From Crambe crambe (Eukaryota; Porifera; Demospongiae; Poecilosclerida; Crambeidae), in NCBI GenBank assembly GCA_963924555.1, contig OZ004581.1:1860001-1924000 (forward strand): a stretch of DNA of 64,000 bases, read 5' to 3'. The position numbers were made by a program, and so were the translations under genes. A model generated the notes under the pieces. The model saw only the letters and a list, made by a program, of their open reading frames with translations, was not told where the DNA came from and searched no databases. This document shows positions 10,605 to 22,500 of this stretch, in pieces (position 1 is the stretch's first letter; each line of letters opens with the position of its first letter).

Positions 10605-11150
10605 TCAACTGAATGTTGAACATTGCCCTAGTATATCTAGGTCTACACTCCAAAATGCCCCAGGCGTGCGCGTACGTACGTACGTGTCGTGCAATAGTAG
10701 CGCCCTGCGCGTGCATTCATGCGCATGCTCCAATTATAATTCTTGATTGATTTCTATATCGCTTGGTTATAGTACGGTGGATAGTACGGCTAGGCTTATC
10801 TAAGTGGATTGTAGGCATTAGACATATCTAAGTGCTTAGTGGTAAGTACTATGCATGCAGCTGCCTGCCACTTACATTACTCAACAGCAAAGCACAAATG
10901 AATTAGAGCCTATCAGCTCTAAGCATGTAACAGTCTTTTGGGCAGCAGGCACAAGGCTTATCTCAGTGGCTTGTAGGCACCAGGCTTATCTAAGTGCTTT
11001 GAGGCAGCTTTCTATGTATGCAGCTGCCTGCCACTTACATAACAGAGCAAAATCTTCTAAGGAGTTTAAGCTCAAACGAATATCAGTATAGGAATACTTG
11101 CTCGCTCGCTGTGACTCAAATGTTGTACATTGCCCTAGTACTACGTAATA
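10605..11150. mobile_element. Second, partial MITE of the same family
   Basis: Resumes at CTAGGTCTACACTCC without the CAGCGAGC left end and runs to CTTGCTCGCTCGCTG at about 11097-11113, followed by the TGCCCTAGTA segment. It is shorter than the complete copy, with deletions in the GCAGCTGCCTGCC part. Confidence 0.7.
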
Positions 11151-11199
11151 CGCACGCACAGGCTTCAAAATCAGTCGCGTAGCCACCGTGCAAATTCTA

Positions 11200-11220
11200 T
11201 TGCAGACCGGAAGTGACGTC
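11200..11220. promoter_or_regulatory. ETS/CRE-like composite motif
   Basis: ACCGGAAGTGACGTCATGGG joins an ETS core (CCGGAAGT) directly to a CRE palindrome (TGACGTCA), a combination common in metazoan core promoters. A related sequence with ACTTCCGGT and GTGGCTACGCGACTGA lies near 18111-18139, so it may belong to a dispersed repeat. No adjacent gene could be assigned. Confidence 0.3.
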
Positions 11221-11390
11221 ATGGGCCCAAATGGCCAAATTTTGTAAAGTTTCTTAACAGCGTGTAGCGGTAATGGAATGAGAAGTTTCTTACACAATTA
11301 TTTTGCTAAATGAAAGTATTTTACCGATTTACCAACTTTTCGATGTAAGACTAGCGCCACGAAGAGAAACAGACAGCTGACCTTGCTCCT

Positions 11391-11546
11391 ATAGGAGCCT
11401 GGAGGGCTTGTTCCCAGGATCCTATCTAGTTAGAACTAACTGCACTACAACAGCACATGTAGCAAGAATTCAATAATAACATGGGTAAAGATTGACAACA
11501 TTGTGTACTACATTATATATGAGTTCAGTCAGATGCGGTCACTACA
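11391..11546 (-). repeat. 3' LTR of the gypsy element
   Basis: A 156 bp repeat matching 15562-15717 with only a handful of differences. On the element's strand it begins TGTAGTGACCGCATC. Its outer end reads CTCCTAT rather than the usual CA. Confidence 0.9.
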
Positions 11547-11714
11547 GGGCTCCCCCCTAGTAGCTGAGGCCACGAAAGAGTCCAACTTGGCTGGAAGCCT
11601 GATTGGCCGTCCTCTCTTACTTCTTCCCATAATGCAAAGTGGGCGGTAGGCATCGATGCATGTATCTGAGGATGGGGCAGTAACCGGGTGACGGACCTTG
11701 GAATCATGGGTTGC

Positions 11715-13065
11715 CTATGGAGTTGGGGATGGTGTTGGCGTCTGTCGTGGTGGATCAGGTTGTTGGTGCCCTGTGCTGTCGTACACACCAATGTCGGCAT
11801 CCAAAAATGCAGGCTTGAGGCGATCGATGGACACTGTATCTCGTTTGCCATTGAGATCCAGAGTAAAGTATTTTGCCGATCTATCAAGAACTCGGAAGGG
11901 TCCATCATAAGTGCACTGCAGGGGGCTGCGATGAGCATCGTGACGGACAAAAACAAACGTACACGTCTGTAGGTCTGCTGGCAAGTGGGCAGTGTGTTGT
12001 CTATGATGAGCTGTTTCCTTGGGTCGCAGTTGAGACATGGTTGTGTGAAGGCGTGAAAGGAGGTCCGAGACTTTAGGCTCTGCAGCTGAGGTGGCTTCAA
12101 AGAACTCTCCTGGCAGGCGGAGTGTTGTGCCATACACTAACTCCGCTGGAGCACAACCAAGATCTTCCTTTGGAGCAGAACGGAGGCCGAGCAGCACTAC
12201 TGGGAGCTCATCCATCCAATTTGGTCCAGTCAGCCGAGCTTTCAGCGCTGTTTTCAATTGACGGTGGAAACGTTCGACGATTCCATTTGCCTGTGGGTGG
12301 TAGGCAGTGGTGCGATGTAGTTGTGATCCCAATAACTTGCTCAGGGCTGTCCACAGGTTGGAGGTGAATTGCGCACCCCTATCAGAGGTGATATCTGATG
12401 GCACCCCAAACCGAGCAATGTGATTAGCGAGGAGGGCCTGAGCACAGGAAGTGGCTGTGGCATCGGACATTGGGATTGCCTCTGGCCACCGTGTGTAGCG
12501 ATCAATGACAGTAAAGAGGTATGTCTGGCCCTGGGAAATGGGAAGTGGTCCAACAATATCGACATGTATACGCTGAAAACGACGGTCAGGAAGCTGGCCA
12601 TGTTCCAGAGGAGCAGATACATGACGCTGGACCTTGGTCTTCTGGCAGGGAACGCACGTCTTGACCCATGCTCCGATGTGTTTGTTGAACCCATGCCACA
12701 CAAAACGTGCCTTCACCATCTTCCTAGTTGCTCTGACCCCTGGATGTGCAAGGCCATGGATGCTATCAAACACTGCACGCTGCCAAGCAAGGGGTACAAT
12801 GGGTCGTGCAACCCCAGTTGAGGTGTCACAAAGCAAAGTTGTATTTGTTCCAGGAATAGGAAGGTCAGCGAGTATCAAACGGGTGATAGCTGTGCGATAT
12901 GCTTGGATCCCAGCATCTTCTCGTTGTGCCTTCGCCATGCCAAGTAGGTCGAGGCTTGTAGAGTCAGCATGCACGGTTACTGGGTTGATACTAAGTTCCA
13001 CACGTGAGAGAGCATCTGCAACAGTGTTATCTCTGCCATGGACATGCCGGTGTATTCGGCAATGA
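11715..13065 (-). pseudogene. pol 3' part: RNase H end and integrase
   Basis: This frame enters at the end of RNase H (HVHGRDNTVADALSR) and continues through the integrase. The zinc-binding HHCC module is visible as H...H (HGLAHPG) and CVPC. The DDE catalytic core shows IHVDIVGP, SDRGAQF and NGIVERFHR, carrying the D, D and E. The C-terminal part has chromatin-side integrase features (FRVLDRSAKYFTLDLNG). It is out of frame with the upstream protease-RT-RNase H frame; the break lies around 13,040-13,065, where the expected linker before HVHGRD is also short. The reading frame ends at 11715 shortly before the polypurine tract. Confidence 0.9.
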
Positions 13066-14782
13066 ATGCAAGATGACGTTGCTGTCTTGCAGTCCAACGT
13101 TGCGAGCTGCTAGCAAAAGCAAAGGTAATGGGCTTGTGGTCAGTATAGATGTGAAATCGCCGTCCTTCGATGAAATAGACGAAATGCTTAACTGCCAAAA
13201 ACATTGCCAGAAGCTCACGATCAAAGGTGCTGTATGACTTCTGTGCTTTGTTTAGTTTCTTAGAGAAGAAGGCCAAGGGTTTCCAACTGCCATCAAGGAA
13301 CTGCTCAAGGACACCTCCAACTGCCACATCCGATGCATCTACAGAGAGGCATGTGGTTGCGGTGGTGCTGGGGTGAACGAGGAGGGTTGCAGCAGCCAAG
13401 GCCTGTTTTGTTGCATCAAAGGCTGTCTGGAGCTGCTCAGTCCACTGGAAATCTCGACCTTTCACATGAGACATGCTGTGTAGGGGGCCCATGAGAGCGG
13501 CAGCGTGAGGCACAAACCTATGGTAAAAATTGACCATACCCAAAAACTCGTTCAAGGCTTTGGCATCCTGTGGTTGTGGGAACTGACGAATGGCTTCAAT
13601 CCGTTCGGGTAGCATTTCAATACCTTGTGCTGTAACTCGGTGGGCGAGGAAGTCAATGGTGTCCACCCCAAATAAACACTTGGCCATGTTAACAACCAGG
13701 TCATGTTCAGCCAGTCTCTTGAAGAGGAGACGCAGGTGATGGCGGTGCTCCTTGGCGTTGGCACTAGCCACGAGAATGTCATCAATGTATACAAAAAGGA
13801 AATCCTCGAGTCCCCGGCAGACTTGGTCCATGAGTCTCTGGAATGCTTGTGCCGCATTCTTGAGACCAAAAGGCATGCGAAGGAATTCGAATAGCCCAAA
13901 GGGTGTGGTCACTGCGGTCTTGGGAACGTCAGCAGCTGCCACAGGAATCTGATTGTACCCACTGACCAGATCAACCTTTGAAAACACTTTCTTGCCTTTC
14001 AGCTGTGCAGAAAAGTCTTGAATATGAGGCACAGGATACCGGTCATGGGTTGTGGCCTCGTTCAGACGTCGGTAGTCTCCGCATGGGCGCCAAGTGCCCG
14101 GGGTCGACTTCTCCACCATGTGGAGGGGTGATGCCCATGGGCTGGAGGAGCGGCGGACAATTCCAAGTTTTTCCATTTCAGCAAATTCACGCCGAGCGAT
14201 GGCCAACTTCTCGGGTGATAGTCGGCGTGGTTTGGCGTGGAGTGGGGGGCCAGATGTAGGAATGCAATGCTCCACCCCGTGTTTCACATCTGTCTTAGAG
14301 AACTGAGGGCGTGTGACTGATGGAAACTCTTTGAGGATGTCCGCAAACTCGTTGTATGCGGTGCAGGTGTTGAGACCAGGAGCTGGTGCCGGATCATGCC
14401 AGACAGGTATGCTCTCGTACGTTTCAGCATCGATGATGTGCTGAGTACAGACGTCGATCAGGAGATGGTTGCTGCAGAAAAAATCAGCACCCAGCATCGG
14501 GCGATTGACATTGGCCAGGACAAAGGGCCACTTGAACCTGCGACTGCCCAAGTTCAATGATATGGTTCTTGTTCCAAATGTCTCAATCTGGCTGCCATTA
14601 GCGGCGACTAGGGGTACTGTCTTCTGCTGGCGACGATCCTGAGCAGAGGCTGGGAAAACACTGACCTGTGCTCCAGTATCAACGAGTAGTTTGTGCCCAG
14701 TATTACGATCCCACACATATAGTAAATGGCTAGATTTCTGGCCAGTGACCTGCGCCACTAGGGACTGGCCTGGTCGTTTCCC
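13040..14782 (-). CDS. pol 5' part: protease, reverse transcriptase, RNase H
   Basis: Aspartic protease motif VDTGAQVSVFP near the start, then RT with YRRLNEATTHDRYPVPHIQD and the catalytic FVYIDDILVAS (around 13,790). RNase H follows with LSVDASDVAVGGVLEQ, FDRELLAM and IYTDHKPI. The open frame has no ATG near its start. It overlaps the end of gag in the -1 frame and is probably made by ribosomal frameshifting at 14776-14782. The frame departs from RNase H homology after AEYTG, after which the residues are out-of-frame readthrough ending at 12977. Confidence 0.92.
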
Positions 14783-15510
14783 TGTGCCAGGTGGTGTTCA
14801 CCGGATGTTGCTGAGTAGCCACATGGTGGCCTGCAGGCTTTAGCCTTATGTCCGAACTTAGCATGGTACCAACACAAATTGGCTTTCACCGGGGCACGTG
14901 ACGACTTCTTCTTGGATAGTGTCGAAGCATTGATCGTTGGCAGTGCCTGTTTAGCAGCCATGATGATATCAGCCTTGCGGGCTAATTCAGAGAGGTTGCG
15001 GGTATCGAGTGCTGCTACCTGTATCCGAACGTCTTCTGGTAGCTGGCGTAAGAAGATTCTTCGAAGAAGGACGTCCCGGTCAACGGCTAGGCCCTGAATG
15101 TGTGCACAGAGCTGGGAAGGTTTCCAGTCTCCCAGCCCTGTGAGATCAAGGAGCCGATCAGCCTTCTGATCGTCGGTGAGGCCGTATACTTCCAATAACT
15201 TGGCTTTCAGATAGTCATACTTGCCATCTCCGGGTGTGACTGCCACATCGCCAGCCATCCTCTCAGCGACCACGGGGTCTAGGGCTGTAAGGAGGTAGTA
15301 GTACTTGGTGGTGGGGTCAGTGATGTTTCGCAAGGCGAATTGGGCCTCTGTCTGCTGGAACCACACATCAGGCCGGGCAGCCAGAAATGTAGGAAGTTTT
15401 AGGGCTACAGCTTGAACAGCAGCAGCGGCAGCTACGGCTGGATCAGCGTCCGTCATAGTAAGGTGGGCACTAAATGGGAGAACTTCCACACAAGATGTGC
15501 CAGCAGTCAC
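14758..15510 (-). CDS. gag of the gypsy element
   Basis: A 250-residue capsid/nucleocapsid polyprotein. The middle resembles the Gag of other animal Ty3/gypsy elements (PDVWFQQTEAQFALRNI, YDYLKAKLLEVYGL, LPEDVRIQVAA). The C-terminus has a zinc-knuckle-like CWYHAKFGHKAKACRPPC. The ATG at 15510 lies 50 nt inside the 5' LTR edge. It stops at TAG (14760-14758), overlapping the pol frame. Confidence 0.9.
   Translation of the reverse strand: MTAGTSCVEVLPFSAHLTMTDADPAVAAAAAVQAVALKLPTFLAARPDVWFQQTEAQFALRNITDPTTKYYYLLTALDPVVAERMAGDVAVTPGDGKYDYLKAKLLEVYGLTDDQKADRLLDLTGLGDWKPSQLCAHIQGLAVDRDVLLRRIFLRQLPEDVRIQVAALDTRNLSELARKADIIMAAKQALPTINASTLSKKKSSRAPVKANLCWYHAKFGHKAKACRPPCGYSATSGEHHLAQGNDQASP
14776..14782 (-). 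promoter_or_regulatory. GGGAAAC slippery heptamer, gag-pol -1 frameshift
   Basis: GGGAAAC lies in the gag frame as G GGA AAC, the exact X XXY YYZ phasing of a -1 frameshift site. Slipping back one base enters the pol frame, which is open across the gag stop codon 16 nt downstream. GGGAAAC is a known retroviral slippery heptamer. A downstream stimulatory structure was not assessed. Confidence 0.75.
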
Positions 15511-15542
15511 CAGTTCGACACGGAGAAAATATACGACTGTTC

Positions 15543-15559
15543 TCGCGTCGGGGTCACCA
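15543..15559 (-). other. Candidate primer-binding site
   Basis: TGGTGACCCCGACGCGA begins two bases inside the 5' LTR. It starts with the TGG complementary to a tRNA CCA end. The priming tRNA was not identified. Confidence 0.6.
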
Positions 15560-15561
15560 CT

Positions 15562-15717
15562 ATAGGAGCTTGGAGGGCTTGTTCCCAGGATCCTATCTAG
15601 ATAGAACTAACTGCACTACAACAGCACATGTAGCAAGAATTCAATAATAACATGGGTAAAGATCGACAACATTGTGTACTACATTATATATGAGTTCAGT
15701 CAGATGCGGTCACTACA
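15562..15717 (-). repeat. 5' LTR of the gypsy element
   Basis: 156 bp partner of 11391-11546. The few differences include AAGCTCC against AGGCTCC and single changes mid-LTR. Confidence 0.9.
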
Positions 15718-15722
15718 CTCCT

Positions 15723-17244
15723 TACCAATTTAGCAAGCTGCCTCGAGCTACGACTTTTGCCGCTAACATTCAGCAGAAGTATTTTGCAGTTTCAAGATTC
15801 AACGAAAGGTAAGTTCAGAGTATATTCTAGAGTATTTGGACAAAAAAAGGTTGAGTGCACGTTGCGGAATGATTTGTGCCAAGTGATCAGTGTTCGAATG
15901 AAGTCATTCCGTCACGTATTTGTGGTTAATCAGCATTCTATTGACCACATCAATGGGAAGATGTACTTGAAGGCATTGTGGGCCCTTATTCTTAAGATAT
16001 ACTGGGGAGAACACTGCTTTTTTACACTTGCATCTCTGTTGTACATGTCATTCAACAAGGATTCTATATGGTGCACACCTGTTCTTGGGTTCCACTTGCA
16101 TATACCTTTTATTGCTTAGCTATGAGTAGATTTCTATCTGGGATGTACTCTCTAATGCAAACCACCCACTATTTCACTTTCTTTCTTTATCCTTTTGTCT
16201 TTCGGTGAATGTCCGACTCTCAAAGGATTTGTAGGCATGTGGTTTAAGGGGTGATTTAAGTTACCAATACTTATGATCTATTTATGAAAGAAGCAATAAA
16301 AGATGCAAGCGAGTCAGAAATAAGAAGAGATGCTTGCTCAATGCCTTTTTTTGGCATTTCTGTACATGTGATAGTTGAGGGTAGAAATCAAACTTTATTC
16401 ACACTTTCTACTTTTGAAAAAAGTTTGAAAGGCAGAAATTTTCATTGTAGAGCATCAAGGTAAACTTTGACTAAAACATGAATAAATAAATTCTATCCTC
16501 GACTGTCATACAGTAAGATCATTGGCACAGATCTCATCACATGCCTAACCAAAACACTAAGGGGATGGGGGTGTCTTTTATAATTCTTGAAAAGATACAA
16601 GACGATCTCAAATACCATGAATCTCTAGTACCTATCAGGGTTTCATTATACCGGGGGATGAAGGTTGAGAAATATGGGGGAGGGGACAGCATATCTGCAC
16701 ACTTGTGTGTGGAAAAATTTTTGGCCTAACCATGCCCACTTTTGCCTGACCTCACCTTTTGAATGGACTGTATGATATTAACAATGACTATGTATTGTAT
16801 GTATTGTCAATGGACATTACATCACCTATCAATATGTGCTCTAAGGACCTTCAGAGCTGGTACCTATTCCCGGAAATTTCATCTATCTATTCTTTGTAAT
16901 GTCTCTTAGCCTTGGGGGACTCAGCCATGCTCATCTAACTAAGCATAGTACTATAAATGGAATAGAAGGCTTGCTGTAACTATGTCATTTAGTTAATTTA
17001 CTAAAATCCCAAGGGTGAACCCCTGCCTCTTCTTTCACATACTATTATCTATCTCCCTTTCTGCCCCCACAGAGTTCACTTGTTGAAGTAAATCATCAAG
17101 ATTGTGATCATGGCTTATGGTTTATGATTGAAAGGTGAGTGTTATAACAGTTAGTGCATGTATTGTCCTAGTATTGTCTCTTGATGTTTCAATGTCACCA
17201 TGAGTAGAGAAATGAAGCTAGTGGTTTGGGGATCTGGGTACCGG
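15723..17244. other. Intergenic, nothing recognised
   Basis: Contains a 120-codon plus-strand frame at 15757-16119 with no recognisable domain and no splice or promoter support. It could equally be chance. Positions 16640-16740 resemble a decayed repeat also seen near 42530 (GTGGAAAAA...ACCA(T/C)GCCCAC). Confidence 0.4.
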
Positions 17245-17463
17245 CAAGGGCGTATCGAGCCGCAAAGTGGCGAGAGGGCATGCAACTAGTATAGACAGCA
17301 AAATATAAATTGTTACTATATTTAACCACAGTTTACTGCAGTATCCGGACATATGCAGACAGAACCTAAGCTATTTATAGTAATATTTTACATTACGCCG
17401 TCTATATACAGAGCATTGGAAGTTGCATGCCCTCTCGTCGCTTCGCGACTCGATAAGCCCTTG
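17245..17463. mobile_element. 219 bp foldback MITE
   Basis: CAAGGGCGTATCGAG...GAGAGGGCATGCAACT at the left is inverted at the right (AGTTGCATGCCCTCTCG...CTCGATAAGCCCTTG). The arms are about 43 bp with mismatches around a 130 bp AT-rich centre. There is no coding capacity. Confidence 0.8.
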
Positions 17464-18110
17464 TAATGCCTGCTTGGGCCCATAATATATTGTCTACATC
17501 ATGGTGCACTGGAATGATGCAGTGATATACATTTCTTTTATATTCCTTTCATATAGCTTACAGATACAACTTGCCTCTCTAACTGAAGGAGTTTCTCTAT
17601 AATTCCATGAAGATGGATGGGAGTAATAGTTTCACTCTTGTTTACAAAGAGAACATGGACCATCAGGATGTTGAGAGTGGCAAGGATGAACTTTGGACAT
17701 GACTAATTTTGGTTTTAATATTCTATTATTATTATTCAATAAATGAAGCACGCATAACTACTTGTATAATACTTTTGCAGTTACAGTTTTTGGATATTTG
17801 GTGCATCTATCATTAAGCTACTTAGTGAGGGGGGTGACTAATACTCTCTTGCTTGCGGAATGATTTGTGCCAAAAGTCTACAGACCTACCTGCTTACTTT
17901 ACAACGTGGTTAATTACTTCGTACAAGGAAACGAATGAACATTTCAAGAACGATGGGATAGAACACTTCTTCCTTGTTATTTTTGTAGCTGCTCTTGTAG
18001 CTAACCGTTTTTTTGCGGCCTGTGTATAATTTTTCATGTAGCTAACATTATTGATAAATTCGCGGAATTAAAAATTGCTTTGAAAAAGGAAATGTATTAT
18101 TTCAATGTCA
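17464..18110. other. Intergenic, nothing recognised
   Basis: AT-rich with short frames only. No repeat or gene signature supported. Confidence 0.4.
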
Positions 18111-18152
18111 CTTCCGGTCGGGTGGCTACGCGACTGAAATGGCGGATGAAAA
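18111..18152. promoter_or_regulatory. Promoter-like ETS and YY1-like motifs
   Basis: CACTTCCGGT (ETS-type) and GAAATGGCGGATG (YY1-like ATGGCGG) lie 30 bp apart in a GC-rich island within AT-rich DNA. The middle part resembles 11172-11190 in inverse orientation. No downstream gene is evident on either strand. Confidence 0.25.
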
Positions 18153-18189
18153 GTAGCTAGTGCATCTATACCACTGAATTATGAAGTAT

Positions 18190-18763
18190 AACCTTAGTGA
18201 AAACGAATAGCAAAAGATCAGCCTCTAAGTACCGCTCCATCTAATCGCCATGTTATAATTGTGACAACTATAGCCAGTTAGTCAGTACGCCGATCTGATT
18301 ATTATTATGTTGAAAAACTAGAACAAAAGTCAATTTTTGAAATTTTTTTTTGTTGATGTTATAGAATGAATTTTAGATTATTATACATTGTCCTGTCTTC
18401 TGTGTAGATGTAGGGATAGGGCCATGACTTGTGAGAACCTGTAGAGTAAGGGTAGAAGAGAAAGAAGAGTTTTTAGTTTATACAGTCTTAATGACCTTTG
18501 ACCTGCCATCCCTACTTAACGCACTCTCTGATAAAGAAAAAGAACAAAAGTCAATTTTAGACATCGATTTTTTCTTATGTTAGCGAATGAATTTTTGGTT
18601 TTTGAACATTCTCCTCTCTTCTTTGTAGATGTAATAATTCACTGTAGCCTTCTGAGAACCTGTAGAGTAAGGGTAGAAGAGAAAGAAGAGCTTTTAGTTT
18701 ATACAGTCTTATGACCTTTGACCCGCCATCCCTACTTAGAGAGTGCTAGCGCACTCTCTGATA
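18190..18763 (+). mobile_element. Dispersed repeat with terminal hairpin, partly tandem
   Basis: Homologous in inverse orientation to 28586-28970, from the AGCAAAAGATCAGCCTCTA segment to the terminal hairpin AGAGAGTGCTAGCGCACTCTCT-like sequence at 18738-18761. Here the distal part (GAACAAAAGTCAATTTT through CCATCCCTACTTA) is present twice in tandem, about 230 bp each. The ATCCCTACTT end segment is the inverse of the AAGTAGGGAT motif scattered over the window. Confidence 0.75.
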
Positions 18764-19539
18764 ATCTCCACACATGCTCTCCACACCATGCAGTCCATGG
18801 AGAACTATAGATACCGTGGTCCCTTGAAAAGTTACTAGCTAGGTAGGTCCTAACAGTCCATGGAGAATTACACTGATGGTCCTTTAAAAGTTACTAGGTA
18901 GCTGCAGAGAACTTACCTATAGGTTTATACTATCAGATGGTGGTACGTAGGTAGATCTTGAGCCATAACAGCTGATGGTGGCGTCATAACGCATCAACAC
19001 CGCCGCGGTCCCGTGAACTCTTCCTATGAAATGATCAGAAGCCAGGAAACAGTGGGAGTATTGCATGCTCGCTGAATTATACTGTATACCCCAAGGGATG
19101 AGTTGTCATGTGAGATTGTTTTGTAGCTGCTCTGTTTCTGATCTACATGGAGACACTGAGGGATCAGGTCAATATTTGAAATAGTTGCATCAGGACTGGA
19201 ATTCATATGAAAATCTTTCAATTCCAAATAATTGTTAATGCTAACTAGACTAAGCTACTATACAGCAAAACAGAAAATGATAAATTTTTTAGATATAGGC
19301 CTATATCTTTTCTCCAATAACAATAATTATGAGCTAGCTACAAAGTGGTTAGCTACAACTGCTAGCTAATTGACTATCAAAACACCTGCTATATAATTAT
19401 CAATATAAAAAACCTAATTAATAACTAACAAAACAATGGTTCACATACAAAACTCATAAACATTCTACTTTTAGTTAGCAATGTGTTAGTGCATACGTAC
19501 ATAACAATAGCTATATAGATAGTTTCCTTCTTTTGTTAT
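18764..19539. other. 3' flank of the minus-strand VLIG gene
   Basis: No second gene is seen. The sequence is the expected 3' untranslated/flanking DNA of the gene on the minus strand. No convincing AATAAA was found close to the stop codon. Confidence 0.4.
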
Positions 19540-22500
19540 TTACAGATGATAAATGCTATTTAAGTGTTCTTCTACTTCTTCCCACTTGATGTCATGCCAC
19601 TGTGGTGGAACTTTGGGAGGCTTTGCACTGAATTTTCTTCCTAATTCTTCTTTGTACTTGCCTACAAACCTCTTCCAATACAGAGATCCTTCAGAAGTAA
19701 GATCAGGAGGAATGGACCAATTTGGGTATATCGACTGGTAATCTTTGAAGGGGTGGGATTCTTGCTTTGTAGCTGCATTTCGAAAAGTTATATCGCCAGC
19801 AACAAGTGCAGGACAAAAATCTGTTGTCAATACATTGGTTTTACTCCAACGATATCCTCCAAGGTATTCAGGGCGATGTACTGCAATGTAGTGCTTTTGA
19901 TCATCATCGATATGATTAGGGTCTAGCCAATCACATTGCTCTTTACAAAAAGGACATTGCTCTGTGCAACCAATCAAATTTCTCAAGAGCTCATGTGGTT
20001 TATCCTTCCAGTTAACCATCTCTTTCTCATACTCAATTTTGTTGAGTGAAGTATGAAGTTTCTTCTTTAAATCTTCAAGCCCAGAATGAATTTGTCTTTT
20101 AAAGTTGTCAAGATTCAGTTCAGATGGTGCATCTGAAGAAGCATTCAGTAATTCATCAACTTCAAGTGCAATTCCTAATTCATCCATGATAGCTTTATCA
20201 TTACAAAAAGCCGATAGCCATTTGTGCATATCAGTTTCATTCACTTCAGTCACTTTACTTTCTACAACTCCTATTAGCCTTGATACTTCATCTTTTGCTG
20301 ATATTTGTAATCGTGTATTTTCTCCAGATACCTTTTGATTGCAGAACTGCACTGTGTAGTGTTTTATTTGCTTTTCAAGATAATCTTTGACATTTGAAGC
20401 ATAGGCCATATAATCATCAAAACTATCATTCTCATGGAGATCTGTGAGAATCTTGACTTTCAGGGCCATCTTGGAAGAGAAATGGTGCTCAGAGCTCTTC
20501 ATTACCCCAACCATTTTGGCACCAAGCGTTTTTCCAACTTGTACTCTTATAGGTGTTTCGAGATATGAAGAAAGAGTGTTGGTAGCCTCTTCAGCTTCAG
20601 TCTGGTTGTATTGATTTTTAAACTTTGTAAAGAGGGGACCCTTCAAATTCTTTTCCAAATAGAGTCGTGGATCATTTTTCCTTCTGAAAGATTCAGCCAT
20701 TCTATCAAATTCAGGAACGGAAGAACCACAAATTATCAAATATACCTCATACTTATATGTTGGTGTGAATATGAGATGATCTTTCAGAGCATCTGATTCT
20801 TTTGTAATGGTTGCATCCACTTTTTGAAGGAGTTCCTGAACAAATCCTTGCTTAAAGTCGGTATCTTTCTGTGTTGTCTCTTCCAGGTACTTTCTTGCTG
20901 TCCTAAATACTTTTTCTGTAACCTCAAAAGCTTCTTTCTGGTAAGTATCGCCAGTAGTTTTCTTACCACGAAAAAGGAAAGATATCTTATCAACTAAAGT
21001 ACTACGAACACCAGGTCCATGTATGATATAATGTCGTTCCTCAGGTAAAAAGTAAGAAATACTTTCCCCCCATTTCATCAATTTCTTTTCTTCATACTTC
21101 GCTATGAACTGACCCTCACGATCTCGTGTTCGTCGTATAAACTCAGTCATTTTATTTTCGACTTCAGCTTCTACATTCCTACGTTCTCCAGACACATTAG
21201 GGATCTGTTGATGTAGAAAACCTTTCCAAATGCTGTCAAACTTTTTTTTGAGTTCTTTTTCTGTTTGTCTCTTTTTTAAGATCTTTCTCACTTGTTCAGT
21301 AGCAAGCACTCCTCCTACCATAATATGATTGAGATGAACTTCAGTTAACTGACCTCCACACTGTTGTATGATGGCATTTATCTGCCTTGCTTGTTCTTCA
21401 GTGATAATTTGTTGCTCTTGGTAGAGCTGTATATTATCATATGTAAATAATCTTCTTTGAAGAACGTTCATCAATTGTTCTGGCTTCAATTTTTTCACTT
21501 GCAGGTTTTGATCAAGTTCTTCTTGTTCTTTCTTTATGCTTGCAATATGTTCATGGACTTTTGTTCTGATGATTCCTGCGTACCTGTTTCGCTCACTTTC
21601 AAATTTGGTGATAACCTCTCTGTTTTTGCCCAATTTTTTGCAATGCTGATCTGCATGTAACTCCAACTCCGATGAAAGATTTTCCAATCTCCTTTCAAAT
21701 TTTGCCTTCCACTGCACTAAAATTTCACTCTGTTTGCCATTGAAAAATATCTCCATCTGTGATTTAAGCGGAGACATTTCCTCTGAAATATAAGCTTTAA
21801 GTCTCTTACACTTGAATTTCACCAAGGCAGGAACTTTTTCTAGAGGAGCAGCACTGATTGCATTTTCAGCTTTTTGTTCCCACTTTAACATTGCTTCTGT
21901 AAATGTCCAATCCCACATGCTGTATGCAGTTTCCAGTGAGTTGTAAGCAGTGATCTCCAGAGTGTTCTTGAAGCTGAATACAAACTTTTCTTGAAGTAGA
22001 GCCTGCCATAAGTCATTCATTCTTCCCTTAAAAGAGGATAGACTGAAATCCCCAACTTCTTTTTCAGAACGAGATTGACTCATTCTCTTACATAAAATTT
22101 TGATGAAGTGATTCTTTAGCATCTGTGCAGATTGACTGTATCCCTTGTTAACAGGGGCCATTGGTGGATCACCTTTCCATAATCCAGGGAAATTATGGAC
22201 ATCAGTCTGGTCATTGAATTTTATTACATCATTGAAGGACTTAAACTGTCCCTCACAATTTTCTTCCCTTGCTGCATCAATTGTAATCTGATCCAATTTC
22301 TGTGTAAACTTGTCACGCCCCACTTCACTGTTTATATTTGCCCCAGCATTTTGATGAACAAATTGGCAGCTTGGATTGAATTTGACTTGAATCATGCGAA
22401 GAAATGCATGAACTGATGTCTGGAGAATATCATCCATGTCTCCAGCAACCTTGCCATAAATGTTGATTAGTGTCATATTGGCCAGACCTATAACAAATGT

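Larger units (their letters stand above)
11391..15717 (-). mobile_element. Ty3/gypsy-type LTR retrotransposon
   Basis: A 4.3 kb element on the minus strand with two 156 bp LTRs, a gag frame, then pol in the order protease, reverse transcriptase, RNase H, integrase, which is the Ty3/gypsy order. It is flanked by a CTCCT direct repeat (11386-11390 and 15718-15722), a 5 bp target duplication. A purine-rich tract sits just inside the 3' LTR (11547-11557). A candidate primer-binding site starting TGGTGACCC lies two bases inside the 5' LTR. The LTRs are nearly identical, suggesting a fairly recent insertion, but pol has a frame break so this copy looks defective. Confidence 0.93.

Noticed and set aside
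11525-12133. 202-codon minus-strand frame overlapping integrase
   Set aside because: Shadow of the integrase frame; the translation has no integrase or other motif.
15757-16119. 120-codon plus-strand frame
   Set aside because: No recognisable domain, no splice or promoter support; kept only as a note in the intergenic entry.
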